DNA from: Prevotella sp. MGM1
GTDB lineage: Bacteria; Bacteroidota; Bacteroidia; Bacteroidales; Bacteroidaceae
Direction: 5' to 3'
NCBI RefSeq assembly: GCF_002933775.1
Contig: NZ_BEWV01000204.1
Span: 1-64,000 of the forward strand
Length of the DNA: 64,000 nt
How positions within the stretch are numbered: the stretch's first letter is position 1; every line of letters starts with the position of its first letter. The notes below the pieces were generated by a model. The model was not told where the DNA came from. It did not search any database and saw only the letters and a list, made by a program, of their open reading frames with translations. The position numbers and the translations under genes were made by a program. Positions 34,566 through 43,054 of this stretch are shown here, piece after piece.

Positions 34566-35520
34566 GCTTTGCCGTACCTGCTGGCGAAAGACCTCCTCCG
34601 AGCAGGGGGGGGGGGCGCATCAATGCCGACTGTAACGGAACCGATGGATTCTTGTCAGATACGGATAGGACAGACTGACAGATAGGTTTGGCCGTTTGTG
34701 TGGTAGTACGGTCATCAGGAATAGTACTGTGCATATCATCCGGCCTGTTCTCCTTATAGAAACGGTTGATAGATTTCTTCCATCGAACTATTACACCATG
34801 TTTTAGTGAAAGTTCCGTCACCTTATCTATGAAACGGTCGCACTGTGTCCAGTCGTATCGACGAGGCGAGTAAGGAGAGAGCAATCCGATACGCAGTTCA
34901 CGCACAAAAAGCATTATGTCAATAATACAACTTAGAGAATCATTGAAGTCAATGACCGGTTCGATGGAAGCGAAAACGGAGAACTGCATCTCATGCAGCC
35001 GAGAAATAGCCTTTATGCGCTCCTGAGTAGAAGGGGCACCAGGTTCCATTTCATCATGTCCGGTCAGTGTGAAACCAATGTGAAGCAAATGGCGATAGGC
35101 ATATAGAGAGCCAATATACACATCTTTATACAGCCAATTCACAGCCTTGGTAAGTATATATACCGGAACACCCTGAGATAGTGCATAATCTATGCACGTC
35201 ATTGACAGATCCGTTGTCTGCGGAAGAAACGGGTCAGAAGAGAAAGAGAAGAACAAACCGCCATCCTCAATAATCCGCGTGCGATACTTATCCAGTTCCT
35301 TGCGGAAGATACGGACGGCCGACCACTCATCACCCAACGTAGATTTCAGTACCGCGTGCGGTCCACCCAAAGTATGAGCCATCGGTCCACGTTTGCAATA
35401 GCAATACGAGCAATTATGGTCACAACCCTTGTAAAGGTTACATGCCCATAGGGAATACTCCTCAGCCGCGCCTGCTGGTTGGTAGATAGCCTTACCCTTT
35501 ATACGAGATGTTTCTTTCAT
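34426..35520 (-). CDS. SPL-type radical SAM protein
   Basis: A radical SAM enzyme. The iron-sulphur motif CxxxCxxC is CDHNCSYC (Cys33, 37, 40), followed by YCKRGPMAHTLGGPH. The domain continues with DPFLPQTTDLSMTCIDYAL and PVYILTKAVNWL, a pattern shared with the spore-photoproduct-lyase-like group (DNA repair lyases and relatives). Real similarity appears to end near residue 302: from the C11 tract at 34605 on, the frame overlaps the next gene and looks non-natural (Gly/Thr/Ser-rich). Probably the true end is a fusion to the downstream frame or a shorter protein. Confidence 0.7.
   Translation of the reverse strand: MKETSRIKGKAIYQPAGAAEEYSLWACNLYKGCDHNCSYCYCKRGPMAHTLGGPHAVLKSTLGDEWSAVRIFRKELDKYRTRIIEDGGLFFSFSSDPFLPQTTDLSMTCIDYALSQGVPVYILTKAVNWLYKDVYIGSLYAYRHLLHIGFTLTGHDEMEPGAPSTQERIKAISRLHEMQFSVFASIEPVIDFNDSLSCIIDIMLFVRELRIGLLSPYSPRRYDWTQCDRFIDKVTELSLKHGVIVRWKKSINRFYKENRPDDMHSTIPDDRTTTQTAKPICQSVLSVSDKNPSVPLQSALMRPPPLLGGGLSPAGTAKRGTTLEGFYQTGELLYGIGTIGNSGHSMAVCGSYHGTGSKIPYRGA
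34605..34615 (-). repeat. C11 homopolymer tract in the radical SAM gene
   Basis: Eleven consecutive G on the plus strand (C on the coding strand). The tract decides whether the radical SAM frame ends in a short nonsense tail or continues into the 33972 gene. Tracts of this length are prone to slippage. Confidence 0.7.
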
Positions 35521-35804
35521 ATATTATCATTGTTTTGAGCCATCAACAGGGACAACGCCGATACGGAGTTTTCTACAGCCTGGAGATTAAGTATGACCGA
35601 GTGAGTAAGCTGTGCGTAATATGACAGTCTTTTATTCTCAGACATACCTTTGTCTTTTTCTTCACGGAGTTGCAATGCCATTTTTCTAAGGACATCCTCC
35701 ACGAATGATTTTGTCATATCGAGTTCCTTCAGACATAATCCTAACTCTGCTGCATACATCATATATATATCTGAATTTTGTGCCATAAATTTTTGCTCCG
35801 CCAT
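35517..35804 (-). CDS. Small helical protein
   Basis: A 95-residue helical protein (LCLKELDMTKSFVEDVLRKM, ending SALSLLMAQNNDNI). Its stop overlaps the start of the radical SAM gene by 4 bases, so the two are translationally coupled. Unrecognised. Confidence 0.5.
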   Translation of the reverse strand: MAEQKFMAQNSDIYMMYAAELGLCLKELDMTKSFVEDVLRKMALQLREEKDKGMSENKRLSYYAQLTHSVILNLQAVENSVSALSLLMAQNNDNI

Positions 35805-35826
35805 ACTCTATTAAACATAATTAGTA

Positions 35827-36351
35827 TTATATCATTTTCTCCACAGTCATTTTTCTGACCTCAGAAACAGGAAGATTGTACACATCAAGATTCGTCCACC
35901 ACGATTCCTTACCTTTTTCAATATAAAGAGGTTGCAAGGCTTTTTCTTTTTCAGGACGACTTACGGAATCCACCCATTCCTCCGGTACAAATGTGTTAAA
36001 TCTATTCTCCACGTACCACGTATTCTGGAAACGATAGCAATACGCACGATGCCTACGGCCATTAGTCCGTCCATTCTCACGGAAAACGACCGTAGCATAA
36101 TTATTGCGCTGCATAGCCGCCATGCAATGAAGGAAGTCATCATCTCCACAGAAATGAGACTTACCATCAAAGAAAATAGGCCATATATCACGCCGGAGAA
36201 AAAACCAAATGTTATCCCTTTCTCTGTCAGACATTTGCGAGATGTACTTCGTGACAATCTCATGCCATATATGCTGCCGGAGATGAGAACCTCGAGCGAA
36301 TCCTTCGATGGCGAAAAGGAAATCGTGCCAATCAAGAACCATTGTAATCAT
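35827..36351 (-). CDS. Hypothetical protein, 174 residues
   Basis: Aromatic-rich protein with short helices: WHDFLFAIEGFARGSHL, DNIWFFLRRDIWPIFF, CYRFQNTWYVENRF. Unrecognised. It is separated from neighbours by short gaps in the middle unit. Confidence 0.5.
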   Translation of the reverse strand: MITMVLDWHDFLFAIEGFARGSHLRQHIWHEIVTKYISQMSDRERDNIWFFLRRDIWPIFFDGKSHFCGDDDFLHCMAAMQRNNYATVVFRENGRTNGRRHRAYCYRFQNTWYVENRFNTFVPEEWVDSVSRPEKEKALQPLYIEKGKESWWTNLDVYNLPVSEVRKMTVEKMI

Positions 36352-36362
36352 TGCCGTAACAT

Positions 36363-37058
36363 TTAGATTGGAAATATCTTCGCATTGTCGTGAAGATTTA
36401 TTTTTCTTTCAGTGAATGAAATCACACGGGAATCGTTGTAGGCGTCAATCAGCAGGTGTCCATAGTCCTCTACGCTTCCACCAAAAAGTTTAACCGTTAC
36501 AGAACCATAGCATACGATATTCCCTTTCCCAGACACCACTGTTCGATCCATAGCAACGACTTTACCCTTCTCCACGTTAGCCCGGCACGCATCGGAGAGA
36601 CGCACACAGGCTTTTTCTGCATTGACAAAAACATTGCAGGCACCCTTTGTCCACACCTTACGGGCACCAAACACATAGACACGGTGACGACCATCGACAA
36701 CGAGTGCCGGAGACGGGGTTTCTCCATCCGCATCATCATCTCCTACGAGAATGATAGAAGGAGGTGCGGACAACGGAGGCACTTCATTGTAGAACACACC
36801 CGCGAGATTGATGTCCTCACGATAGATGTCATAGTTCTTTCGGAAAGCCTCCATCACCAGGGATGGCACCTCATGCAGAAAACCATCCCAATAGCGTTTC
36901 CATGCCGACACCAGTTCCGGTACAGTATGCGCATTGTGGAAAAAAGCCTGCGATTCCTCACAGTTACCCGACTGCGCCAGGATGCCTATGCACATCTCCT
37001 GAAAACGGGTGAAATACTCATTCTTCTCCACGATTACCCTCCTTTCTGTTCTTATCAA
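36363..37058 (-). CDS. Hypothetical protein with a beta-helix-like end
   Basis: A 231-residue protein. The N-terminal 80 residues are helical (FTRFQEMCIGILAQSGN, YWDGFLHEVPSL). From about residue 120 comes a regular series of short strands (HRVYVFGARKVWTKGACNVF, VVAMDRTVVSGKGNIVCYGS, ending RKINLHDNAKI) that reads like a left- or right-handed beta-helix or bactofilin-like repeat. Function unknown. It overlaps the previous gene by 41 bases. Confidence 0.5.
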   Translation of the reverse strand: MIRTERRVIVEKNEYFTRFQEMCIGILAQSGNCEESQAFFHNAHTVPELVSAWKRYWDGFLHEVPSLVMEAFRKNYDIYREDINLAGVFYNEVPPLSAPPSIILVGDDDADGETPSPALVVDGRHRVYVFGARKVWTKGACNVFVNAEKACVRLSDACRANVEKGKVVAMDRTVVSGKGNIVCYGSVTVKLFGGSVEDYGHLLIDAYNDSRVISFTERKINLHDNAKIFPI

Positions 37059-37587
37059 TAGCCCGTCTCACCGAATCCCATTCCGCCATATCCAGCACAT
37101 CCGTATCAGGGTCATACGTCCCAACCCAAAGGACGGTTGCCTTGTCTCCCACCACATCCTGAACAACAAAAAACTCGAACGGTTGGATAGTCGGAAAATC
37201 CACGTCCTGCATAGATATGCCATCGGCCGTAGTTCTTCTGATACGCTCCACCTCAGCCTTGGTAAGCATAGCCACCTCAGACCTCCGTCGGCCTACCGCC
37301 TTCGTCTGACAGTCGATGATATAATCATTCCACTGCTTCTGTTGCAATCTATACATCTGACAACAATAAAGATTACTGAGAAAAGTCTTCCAACGGCCCG
37401 CACCCTGTGCAATGAAAAACAGCGCGACAGGTTCGGATATAAACACCCGACGTTCCTTGTCATTCCAAGAAACCAATCCCACGCGAATCATCTTGTCAAA
37501 GATGGCAAACACCTTGGACAAAGCGGAGAGCCATTTCAGTCTCTTTTCCTCCTGACGGTGTTCCCGCCATTTTTTCAGCCATTTCAT
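37018..37587 (-). CDS. Hypothetical basic protein
   Basis: A 189-residue protein, strongly basic at the start (KKWREHRQEEKRLKW) and carrying VGLVSWNDKERRVFISEP in the middle. The short insert YDPDTDVLDMAEWD lies near the end. Unrecognised. It starts 12 bases before ThyX's stop-side neighbour in the same unit. Confidence 0.45.
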   Translation of the reverse strand: MKWLKKWREHRQEEKRLKWLSALSKVFAIFDKMIRVGLVSWNDKERRVFISEPVALFFIAQGAGRWKTFLSNLYCCQMYRLQQKQWNDYIIDCQTKAVGRRRSEVAMLTKAEVERIRRTTADGISMQDVDFPTIQPFEFFVVQDVVGDKATVLWVGTYDPDTDVLDMAEWDSVRRAIDKNRKEGNRGEE

Positions 37588-37599
37588 ATCCGTATATGA

Positions 37600-38484
37600 T
37601 TAAGTCAGAGAAGCATCAGGACCGGCAAACAAACGATGCTGGGAAAGGATTTCCTCGTGTATCAGAGATGCCGCCTGCTTCGCATTCGGATGCGGTTTTC
37701 CCGTATTACCGAGCAGACGAAGCCGAAAGATATGTCTCCATTCAAACGCCGAGTAGGTATATACCACGCGCGTTGCCGTATCAAGCGGCAGAAATCCCCG
37801 TGCATCCTGTGGAGGAAGACCGAGACGCAGCGCCATGCGATAAGCCCATTCCCCACACTTCCATGCCACGTTAGCCAAGAGTCGCTTCGTCCAGTGCGCA
37901 CAATCATACCAGTGAGGCAAACAGATGGTGATACCACGCCCCGGACGGCCGAAGTTCACGTAGCGTGTAGATTGTTCCGCTATGCTGTTCGGACTGGTAC
38001 GGTTCAGTTCACGAGATGTGCTTATCTGCGTCGTCAGACACACCGTATAGCGAAGACACATGAATGCTGTAGGGAAGTGCAGCTCAAGTGCCCGAGACAC
38101 GAACCTATCTACCGACACCTCATAGGGGGTAAGAATTTTGGCAATCTTCAGATTATCATTCAAGTACTGTCCGTTTGTGGACAGGAAATATATACGGCCG
38201 TCCATCCCTTTTTTCTTGTAATATACACAGGTCACAAAAGGCGTATTCGTCAGTGCCACGCACAGACATGCCGGAACATCAGAAGTATTGCCAGATTGGA
38301 ACACATAATAGTAAGACGCATGTCGGAACATCGAAAGATGTCCACGTGAAGCCAATTCATCACACAGTTCCTCCGGAGATTTCTTTCCCCCTTCGGACGC
38401 ATAGCATACGCGTGCTGCACGAGCCACGTGCGCCGGATTAGAATTGTTTACCCACAGTTCTGCGGATGGAAGTATTTTTTTCAT
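37600..38484 (-). CDS. thyX: Flavin-dependent thymidylate synthase (ThyX)
   Basis: A 294-residue protein of the ThyX family, which makes dTMP from dUMP with FAD and methylenetetrahydrofolate. Family landmarks: the SxFRHASYYY strand at 51-60, IAEQSTRYVNF (168-178) with the conserved S-x-R, and EWRHIFRLRL ... HPNAKQAASLIH at the end. The signature normally reading RHRxxS appears as RTSPNS (162-167), so the His and the second Arg are replaced by Thr and Ser. Either this is a variant family or the enzyme is impaired. The phage would use it for DNA synthesis. Confidence 0.8.
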   Translation of the reverse strand: MKKILPSAELWVNNSNPAHVARAARVCYASEGGKKSPEELCDELASRGHLSMFRHASYYYVFQSGNTSDVPACLCVALTNTPFVTCVYYKKKGMDGRIYFLSTNGQYLNDNLKIAKILTPYEVSVDRFVSRALELHFPTAFMCLRYTVCLTTQISTSRELNRTSPNSIAEQSTRYVNFGRPGRGITICLPHWYDCAHWTKRLLANVAWKCGEWAYRMALRLGLPPQDARGFLPLDTATRVVYTYSAFEWRHIFRLRLLGNTGKPHPNAKQAASLIHEEILSQHRLFAGPDASLT

Positions 38485-38761
38485 TATTACATAGATTATA
38501 CCGTTTTACAAATTTCGCCTCATTGAGACAAATGTGCACATCCGTCCGGTTGCGCAAGAAAGAGTATTTGATGTTCAACTCATCCGACAATCCATCCGCT
38601 TCCACACACCACTGACCAAGGTAAAAATCGTAATGAACCGGAGCCTTGTATCGAAATGTTGTAAAAAAGCGTTCTCCATTACGGAGCATGATGTCGATGT
38701 CAAGGAATATAAACCGTTGCCCGGTGCCATCGACAAACGAATGTTTCGGAGGAGCTTTCAT
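38438..38761 (-). CDS. Hypothetical protein, 107 residues
   Basis: Beta-rich protein (RFIFLDIDIMLRNGERFFTTF, YDFYLGQWCVEADGLS) ending in a short basic tail. Its last 47 bases overlap ThyX in another frame. Unrecognised. Confidence 0.4.
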   Translation of the reverse strand: MKAPPKHSFVDGTGQRFIFLDIDIMLRNGERFFTTFRYKAPVHYDFYLGQWCVEADGLSDELNIKYSFLRNRTDVHICLNEAKFVKRYNLCNNEKNTSIRRTVGKQF

Positions 38762-38768
38762 ATATTCT

Positions 38769-39779
38769 TTAAGACTTTAATGTGATACCATATTGCGCAC
38801 AGATGTTAAAGAATGTGCCGATACCTATGCGGTCCGGCCGGCTGAGCGCATTGAACTTCTGATCGCAGAGAGAAGCATTATACTTCTGACAGATGGCAGA
38901 CACACGATGGAAGAAGTTGCGCCCCCACGGATCGGGTAAATTAGCCAGGGCAAATCCGACACGAAACCAGTCTGCATAGTCATTAGTGATGTCAATATGG
39001 TGCCGCTCCAGTTTCTCCACCAGAATACCCACCTTGTTCACAAGGTCATCCGAGGGCTCCGTATGCGGTTGATATACGGCCGCCTTTGGCGCCAGCATCT
39101 GAGAACCGAGGTCGATACCCGAATACGGGATTACATTCGGGTTAATATACGGATGTTCATCGTAGGAAGCGAAACGGATGCGCGTCACATCGCCACACTG
39201 CTTGTCAATGACGATTCCCAGTGCCGCATATTCGCGGAGCAAGGCACGGAACTGTTCCTTGTGGTACTGCGGATAATCCAGCGGGATAAGCGCAAAATAC
39301 CCCGTTCCAGAGCAGGACAGCATCAGGAGTGCCACTTCGGGACGATGACGCAATGTACGAAGGACAGATTTCATATCCGAAAGCGACTGATTATCCTGCA
39401 GGTCGATGTCGATGCAAAGAAAACCCGTATGTTGAAGCAGATGTGCCGTGCGCCGACTCACATGTTCCGTCACTGAAAACAGTTCTCCTGTCTTCCGGTT
39501 CACTTTCTCCGAGGTCACTTCGCGCAGTTCAAAAAGTCCCGAAAGCGTAGCCCCAGGCAGAATCGTTTTCATCTTCTTGTAGTCCTCCCGTTTCTTCGCC
39601 TCCTTTGCCCCATACTGATCCACCAAGCCACGCAACTGCATGACCACCGATTTCCAGCGGTCAGTGAGGCAGAAGTCGCGGATGGTCATCTGCCGGATGA
39701 CACTATTCGTAGTACGGTCGTAGAACCGTCCCACATTATCGTGCGCATCCGTATATATAGAGCAAAGTTTATCAAACAT
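38769..39779 (-). CDS. BT4734/VirE-N-type primase-like protein
   Basis: A 336-residue protein. The N-terminal two thirds match the BT4734-like (VirE N-terminal) domain common in Bacteroides: TGFLCIDIDLQDNQSL, then LMLSCSGTGYFALIPL, then IVIDKQCGDVTRIRFASYD. This is related to archaeo-eukaryotic primase folds, with the DxD pair in IDIDL. The C-terminus (YADWFRVGFALANLPDPWG, then FHRVSAIC) fits the primase C-terminal PriCT-2 type. It probably takes part in replication or repair, but it is encoded in the middle unit, away from the main primase-helicase. Confidence 0.7.
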   Translation of the reverse strand: MFDKLCSIYTDAHDNVGRFYDRTTNSVIRQMTIRDFCLTDRWKSVVMQLRGLVDQYGAKEAKKREDYKKMKTILPGATLSGLFELREVTSEKVNRKTGELFSVTEHVSRRTAHLLQHTGFLCIDIDLQDNQSLSDMKSVLRTLRHRPEVALLMLSCSGTGYFALIPLDYPQYHKEQFRALLREYAALGIVIDKQCGDVTRIRFASYDEHPYINPNVIPYSGIDLGSQMLAPKAAVYQPHTEPSDDLVNKVGILVEKLERHHIDITNDYADWFRVGFALANLPDPWGRNFFHRVSAICQKYNASLCDQKFNALSRPDRIGIGTFFNICAQYGITLKS

Positions 39780-39791
39780 AGAAAAGGCTAT

Positions 39792-40127
39792 TCAATTCTT
39801 ATTTCTGTCATTATTCTTTTTAAGTTGCCCGTTATGACAGGCTTTGGGCATTTCCGCATGAAGTCGCTCCTTCATTTTGTCAAAGAAGCCACAGAACGAG
39901 TCCATCATGTCCACCTGACTATTCAGTTCCTGCATGAAGCACATCAGCATCAACATGGAAGAACCCAGGACCTCTATTGAGGTGAACGGATTGATACCTG
40001 CCTCTTTCATAAGAGTCAGTACCTTCGGTGTCATTTCTTGCTGAACCTTCAGCGACTCCTCTATGCGCTTCTGCTCGTTTTTGGATGTCAGACACCGGTC
40101 CTTGTCAATTTTCAATTTCTTAATCAT
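39792..40127 (-). CDS. Hypothetical protein, 111 residues
   Basis: ATG at 40127 (MIKKLKIDKDRC) is preferred. The product is helical, with EESLKVQQEMTPKVLTLMK and the Met/Cys-rich MLMLMCFMQELNSQVDMM, and ends KKNNDRNKN. Unrecognised; might form oligomers. Confidence 0.5.
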   Translation of the reverse strand: MIKKLKIDKDRCLTSKNEQKRIEESLKVQQEMTPKVLTLMKEAGINPFTSIEVLGSSMLMLMCFMQELNSQVDMMDSFCGFFDKMKERLHAEMPKACHNGQLKKNNDRNKN

Positions 40128-40140
40128 ATACACATTTGTA

Positions 40141-40524
40141 TTATAAAGGTGGATTTTTACGTATGAAACGCGCATACAAACATTCCACAATATAGTTGAA
40201 TGCGAGGGTGACAGCGAATCCCGTCACGACATATAGTACAGATGTGAGCCACCATGCCAGCCAAGCGAAGATCAAGGCTATAATCAGTTGAACACAGATT
40301 TCCTGTATATAATTTTTTTTGAAATAAGCATTACGCCATCGCCGTGGCTTGTCTGGATCCTTAATTTTGTAGTATCTCCAGGATGCGAATCCCCCCGTAA
40401 ACATAGCAGCCAGTATGGAGCCTACAAGCAGCCAGGGAGCGTTCAGCAACGGCATAATCCAGCATCCAATGCCTAACACGAAGGCAAGCAGTGACCAGTT
40501 GAGAATGAAAAAATACCTGTTCAT
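40141..40524 (-). CDS. Small membrane protein, first gene of the middle unit
   Basis: A 127-residue protein with hydrophobic segments at about 5-25 (FILNWSLLAFVLGIGCWIM), 30-47 (WLLVGSILAAMFTGGF) and 75-115 (QLIIALIFAWLAWWLTSVL, VVTGFAVTLAFNYIVECL). The first gene behind the canonical promoter 40551-40581. Role unknown; a phage membrane protein expressed early or mid-cycle. Confidence 0.6.
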   Translation of the reverse strand: MNRYFFILNWSLLAFVLGIGCWIMPLLNAPWLLVGSILAAMFTGGFASWRYYKIKDPDKPRRWRNAYFKKNYIQEICVQLIIALIFAWLAWWLTSVLYVVTGFAVTLAFNYIVECLYARFIRKNPPL

Positions 40525-40550
40525 CGTGGTTATAATCTGTTATTGTGCTA

Positions 40551-40581
40551 CAAAAATAAAGGTTTTAATCGGATTTACAAA
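40551..40581 (-). promoter_or_regulatory. Canonical Bacteroidetes promoter of the middle unit
   Basis: Minus strand: TTTG, then 19 bases, then TATTTTTG. This is the textbook -33/-7 arrangement of the Bacteroidetes primary sigma factor. The -7 box is 27 bases upstream of the start codon of the 40141 gene. No TTTGTCCC box is present at 25 bases, unlike the late promoters. Confidence 0.75.
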
Positions 40582-41484
40582 ATAAAATCTCTTGTTTTTG
40601 CGATTACGCCCCTTATTTTTAACGTTTAAGGTTGATTTCGATGAGGAAAGGATGAAAATCTGTCTGCCTGAGTATGTTTATCAGATGTCTTCTAATGGGA
40701 CAACCCGATGACCAGTATTCTCGGAACTTAGCTCTCCGCCTTTGCTCACCACCCCACTCTCCTTATCTTTTTCCTTAGATCCTCAAAATAACTTTTTGAA
40801 GGTTGAGACAATGAAAAGGGGAAAGTCAGAAATGAAATAAAAAGTTGAGCAAAGAGACTAAAAGAGGGGAAAAGTAATTTTGAAAAATGCTCCAAAACAC
40901 TGAAAACTATTACCCTTATACAAGTAAAAAGTTATTTTACCCTCTTTTTTACAAACATTCCGCACACAGGAAGAAAAACAAAAAAAAAGAAAAATCTATC
41001 AGAAACAAGCCAAAATCCCCTCATTTTGCTATCCATAATTTTTTCCTAATTATCTAATAGTCAAAAGAGAAAGTGGAACTTTCGTATATTGCTTTATGCC
41101 TTTTGAGGTCTGGGGAAAAGAGGGTCTTGGAGAGACGCAAAATTCGCAAAATAATCAGCAGGGTATGGAGAAAAACCACTTTTTCTCCTTTTGGACTTGA
41201 AAAAGGAGGGATAAAAGGAGGAAAAGTAGCGGAAATACAAGGGATTCCGAAGATGGGAGGACACTCTTAGCCCTCCTCCTTTTAGTCTCCCTAAGCATCC
41301 TTGAAAATCAGGAATGGCAAAACACACACGAACAGGAGTTTTTTTTGCGCGACCGCTTGCACATGTCAGGGGGATTTAGTAAATTTGCATTGTATATTAA
41401 ATTGGGATATTGTTTGCTTTTTGTTTTGTTATAGGAATTGGAGCCTCTCCATTAGGTCAATAGCGGTTAATCCCAATAAGGTGA
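40582..41484. other. Gene-free 0.9-kb region
   Basis: No supportable gene. AT-rich, with purine-rich plus-strand runs. Around 41176-41228 the blocks CTCCTTTT and AAAAGGAG alternate as inverted and mirror copies, and a matching CCTCCTCCTTTTAG lies at 41271-41284. Such pairing could form hairpins or a triplex. A replication origin or termination zone is possible; no iteron was found. Confidence 0.4.
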
Positions 41485-41519
41485 GACCAAAAGCGCCCCG
41501 AAGTCCAAACTTCGAGGCG
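41485..41519 (-). terminator. Terminator of the tape-measure / ketoacyl synthase unit
   Basis: CGCCCCGAAGT / ACTTCGAGGCG (494-504 and 509-519), ten of eleven pairs, close a 4-base loop. On the minus strand CTTTTGG follows. It lies 32 bases after the ketoacyl synthase gene. Confidence 0.6.
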
Positions 41520-41550
41520 TTGTCTTGTCGATAAGTGGACACCGATTGTC

Positions 41551-42780
41551 CTACGGAAGAAGGTTGAGGAATATGGCCGCGTTGGTACCACCGAAACCAA
41601 AAGAATTGCACAGACAAAGCCCGTGATTGTATTCCTGTGGTCGCGTGGGAATAATGAGAGATGAAGCTGCGCTGTCCTTTTCGGCAAGATGGGGGTGCGG
41701 GGAGACAAAGCCTCCTTGCTGCTGGATGATGGCATAGACGATAGTCGATACCCCGGACATCCAACACTCGTGTCCGGTAAGTGCCTTGATTGGCACCGTG
41801 AGTGGTGGCCGTTCCATCCGCTTCGTCAGTTCAGAGATAGCCTGAGCTTCCGCCGAGTCCCCATCCCTTGTAGAAGTCGCGTGCGGGAAGATGGTTGTCA
41901 GTTGCGGTACGGGTGTCTCCTTGCCCAGCGCCATACGCATTGCCGCGAGAATGCTGTCGGCCGACGGAGACACGATGTTTGGTGATGTAGAGAAACCATA
42001 ACCCAGTACCTCCGCCATCGGATAGTGCAATCTGCCGGACATAGAAAACCTTTGCGCGTAATGCTCTTCCGATTCTATCACCAGTGCCGCTGCACCACCC
42101 GACGGAACAAGACCATCACGCGATTTGTCAAACGGCCGGGAGGCTGTGGAGGGGGAAGACTCATTGCGAGAGAACACCCCCAGCGCATCAAATGCCGTAT
42201 AAGCCAGTGTACCCACTTCCTGCGCCCCTACCACCACTGCAGCGTCGATGATACCAGATGCTATCAAAGAGTGAGCGATGCCGACGGCATGGCCACCACC
42301 GGCACATGCCGCAGAAAGCGTCAGCGAAAGCCCGCTGAATCCAAAGATAGATGCCAGTGCCATAGATACCGTAGAGTTCAGCGAGCGAAAGACCTGAAAG
42401 CCCCCTACCCTTCGTGTATCGTGATATGTCTCCATGATGCCCTCCGTCTCGGCATTGGCACAAGCCGTGGAGTCATTGCTTACGATGAGCGCATAGCGAG
42501 AGCAGTCCGTGATGGACGCCTGTGCAAGCGCCTGTTTCACCGCCATGTAGGCATAGATTGACGGCTCGGAAAGACATTTGCGCTGTGCGTTACGCAGCGG
42601 TTCTTTTGTTAAGTCTGGCATGGAAACCAAGCCCGTGAGAGAAGATTGGTAGCCATATACCTTTCGCGCATGAGATATACCGATACCAGGAGTGCCGGAG
42701 CGGAGACTTTTCGCCACCTCTCCCTGAGACCGGCCGAGACAGGACCAGATACCTATTCCCGTGATTAAAGATTGTCGCAT
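41551..42780 (-). CDS. Beta-ketoacyl-ACP synthase
   Basis: A 409-residue thiolase-fold condensing enzyme of the FabF/FabB type. All expected active-site residues are present: nucleophile Cys159 (SAACAGGGHAVG), His300 (FPHATSTRDGDS), Lys332 and His337 (KALTGHECWMSG), and the C-terminal SFGFGGTNAA loop. It extends acyl chains attached to an acyl carrier protein. It overlaps the acyl carrier protein gene by 16 bases, so the two are produced together. The pair lies at the end of the tape-measure unit, under a late promoter. The sequence reads as a member of the Bacteroidetes aryl-polyene/flexirubin-like synthases rather than housekeeping FabF; this is an impression only. Confidence 0.85.
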   Translation of the reverse strand: MRQSLITGIGIWSCLGRSQGEVAKSLRSGTPGIGISHARKVYGYQSSLTGLVSMPDLTKEPLRNAQRKCLSEPSIYAYMAVKQALAQASITDCSRYALIVSNDSTACANAETEGIMETYHDTRRVGGFQVFRSLNSTVSMALASIFGFSGLSLTLSAACAGGGHAVGIAHSLIASGIIDAAVVVGAQEVGTLAYTAFDALGVFSRNESSPSTASRPFDKSRDGLVPSGGAAALVIESEEHYAQRFSMSGRLHYPMAEVLGYGFSTSPNIVSPSADSILAAMRMALGKETPVPQLTTIFPHATSTRDGDSAEAQAISELTKRMERPPLTVPIKALTGHECWMSGVSTIVYAIIQQQGGFVSPHPHLAEKDSAASSLIIPTRPQEYNHGLCLCNSFGFGGTNAAIFLNLLP

Positions 42781-43034
42781 ACAGAAGGTTTTTTGGAGAT
42801 AAGAAAACTGATTACATCACGAATGGTGCGAACATTTTTAACGTCCACGCTGTTCAAATCGACCGAAAAAGCCGTCTCTATCCCAATGATAAAGTCCACT
42901 ATGTCGAGCGACTCCATACCTATGTCGCAGGATAGGCTGGAATCAAGAGTGATAGACTCCTTTGGTGGCATGAATGCGCTGTCGAAACGAGCCAAAAGGA
43001 TTTCGAGAATCCGAGGGAAAATTTTTTCTTCCAT
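42765..43034 (-). CDS. Acyl carrier protein
   Basis: An 89-residue helical acidic protein with the acyl carrier fold. The phosphopantetheine attachment site is Ser42 in GMESLDIVDFIIGIE (usually DSLD); the Glu for Asp change is tolerated in known carriers. It needs a host phosphopantetheinyl transferase. Couples to the ketoacyl synthase that follows. Confidence 0.85.
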   Translation of the reverse strand: MEEKIFPRILEILLARFDSAFMPPKESITLDSSLSCDIGMESLDIVDFIIGIETAFSVDLNSVDVKNVRTIRDVISFLISKKPSVCDNL

Positions 43035-43054
43035 GAATAAATGAATTGATGAAT

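Noticed and set aside
40660..40703. GGGACAAC resembling a late promoter box
   Set aside because: At 25 bases there is no TAnnTTTG on the minus strand (TACTCAGG instead), and the nearby promoter at 40551 is of the canonical type.
41551..43034. Lipid genes as host contamination or assembly chimera
   Set aside because: They are flanked without a break by phage genes on the same strand, overlap each other, and share the phage unit's promoter and terminator.
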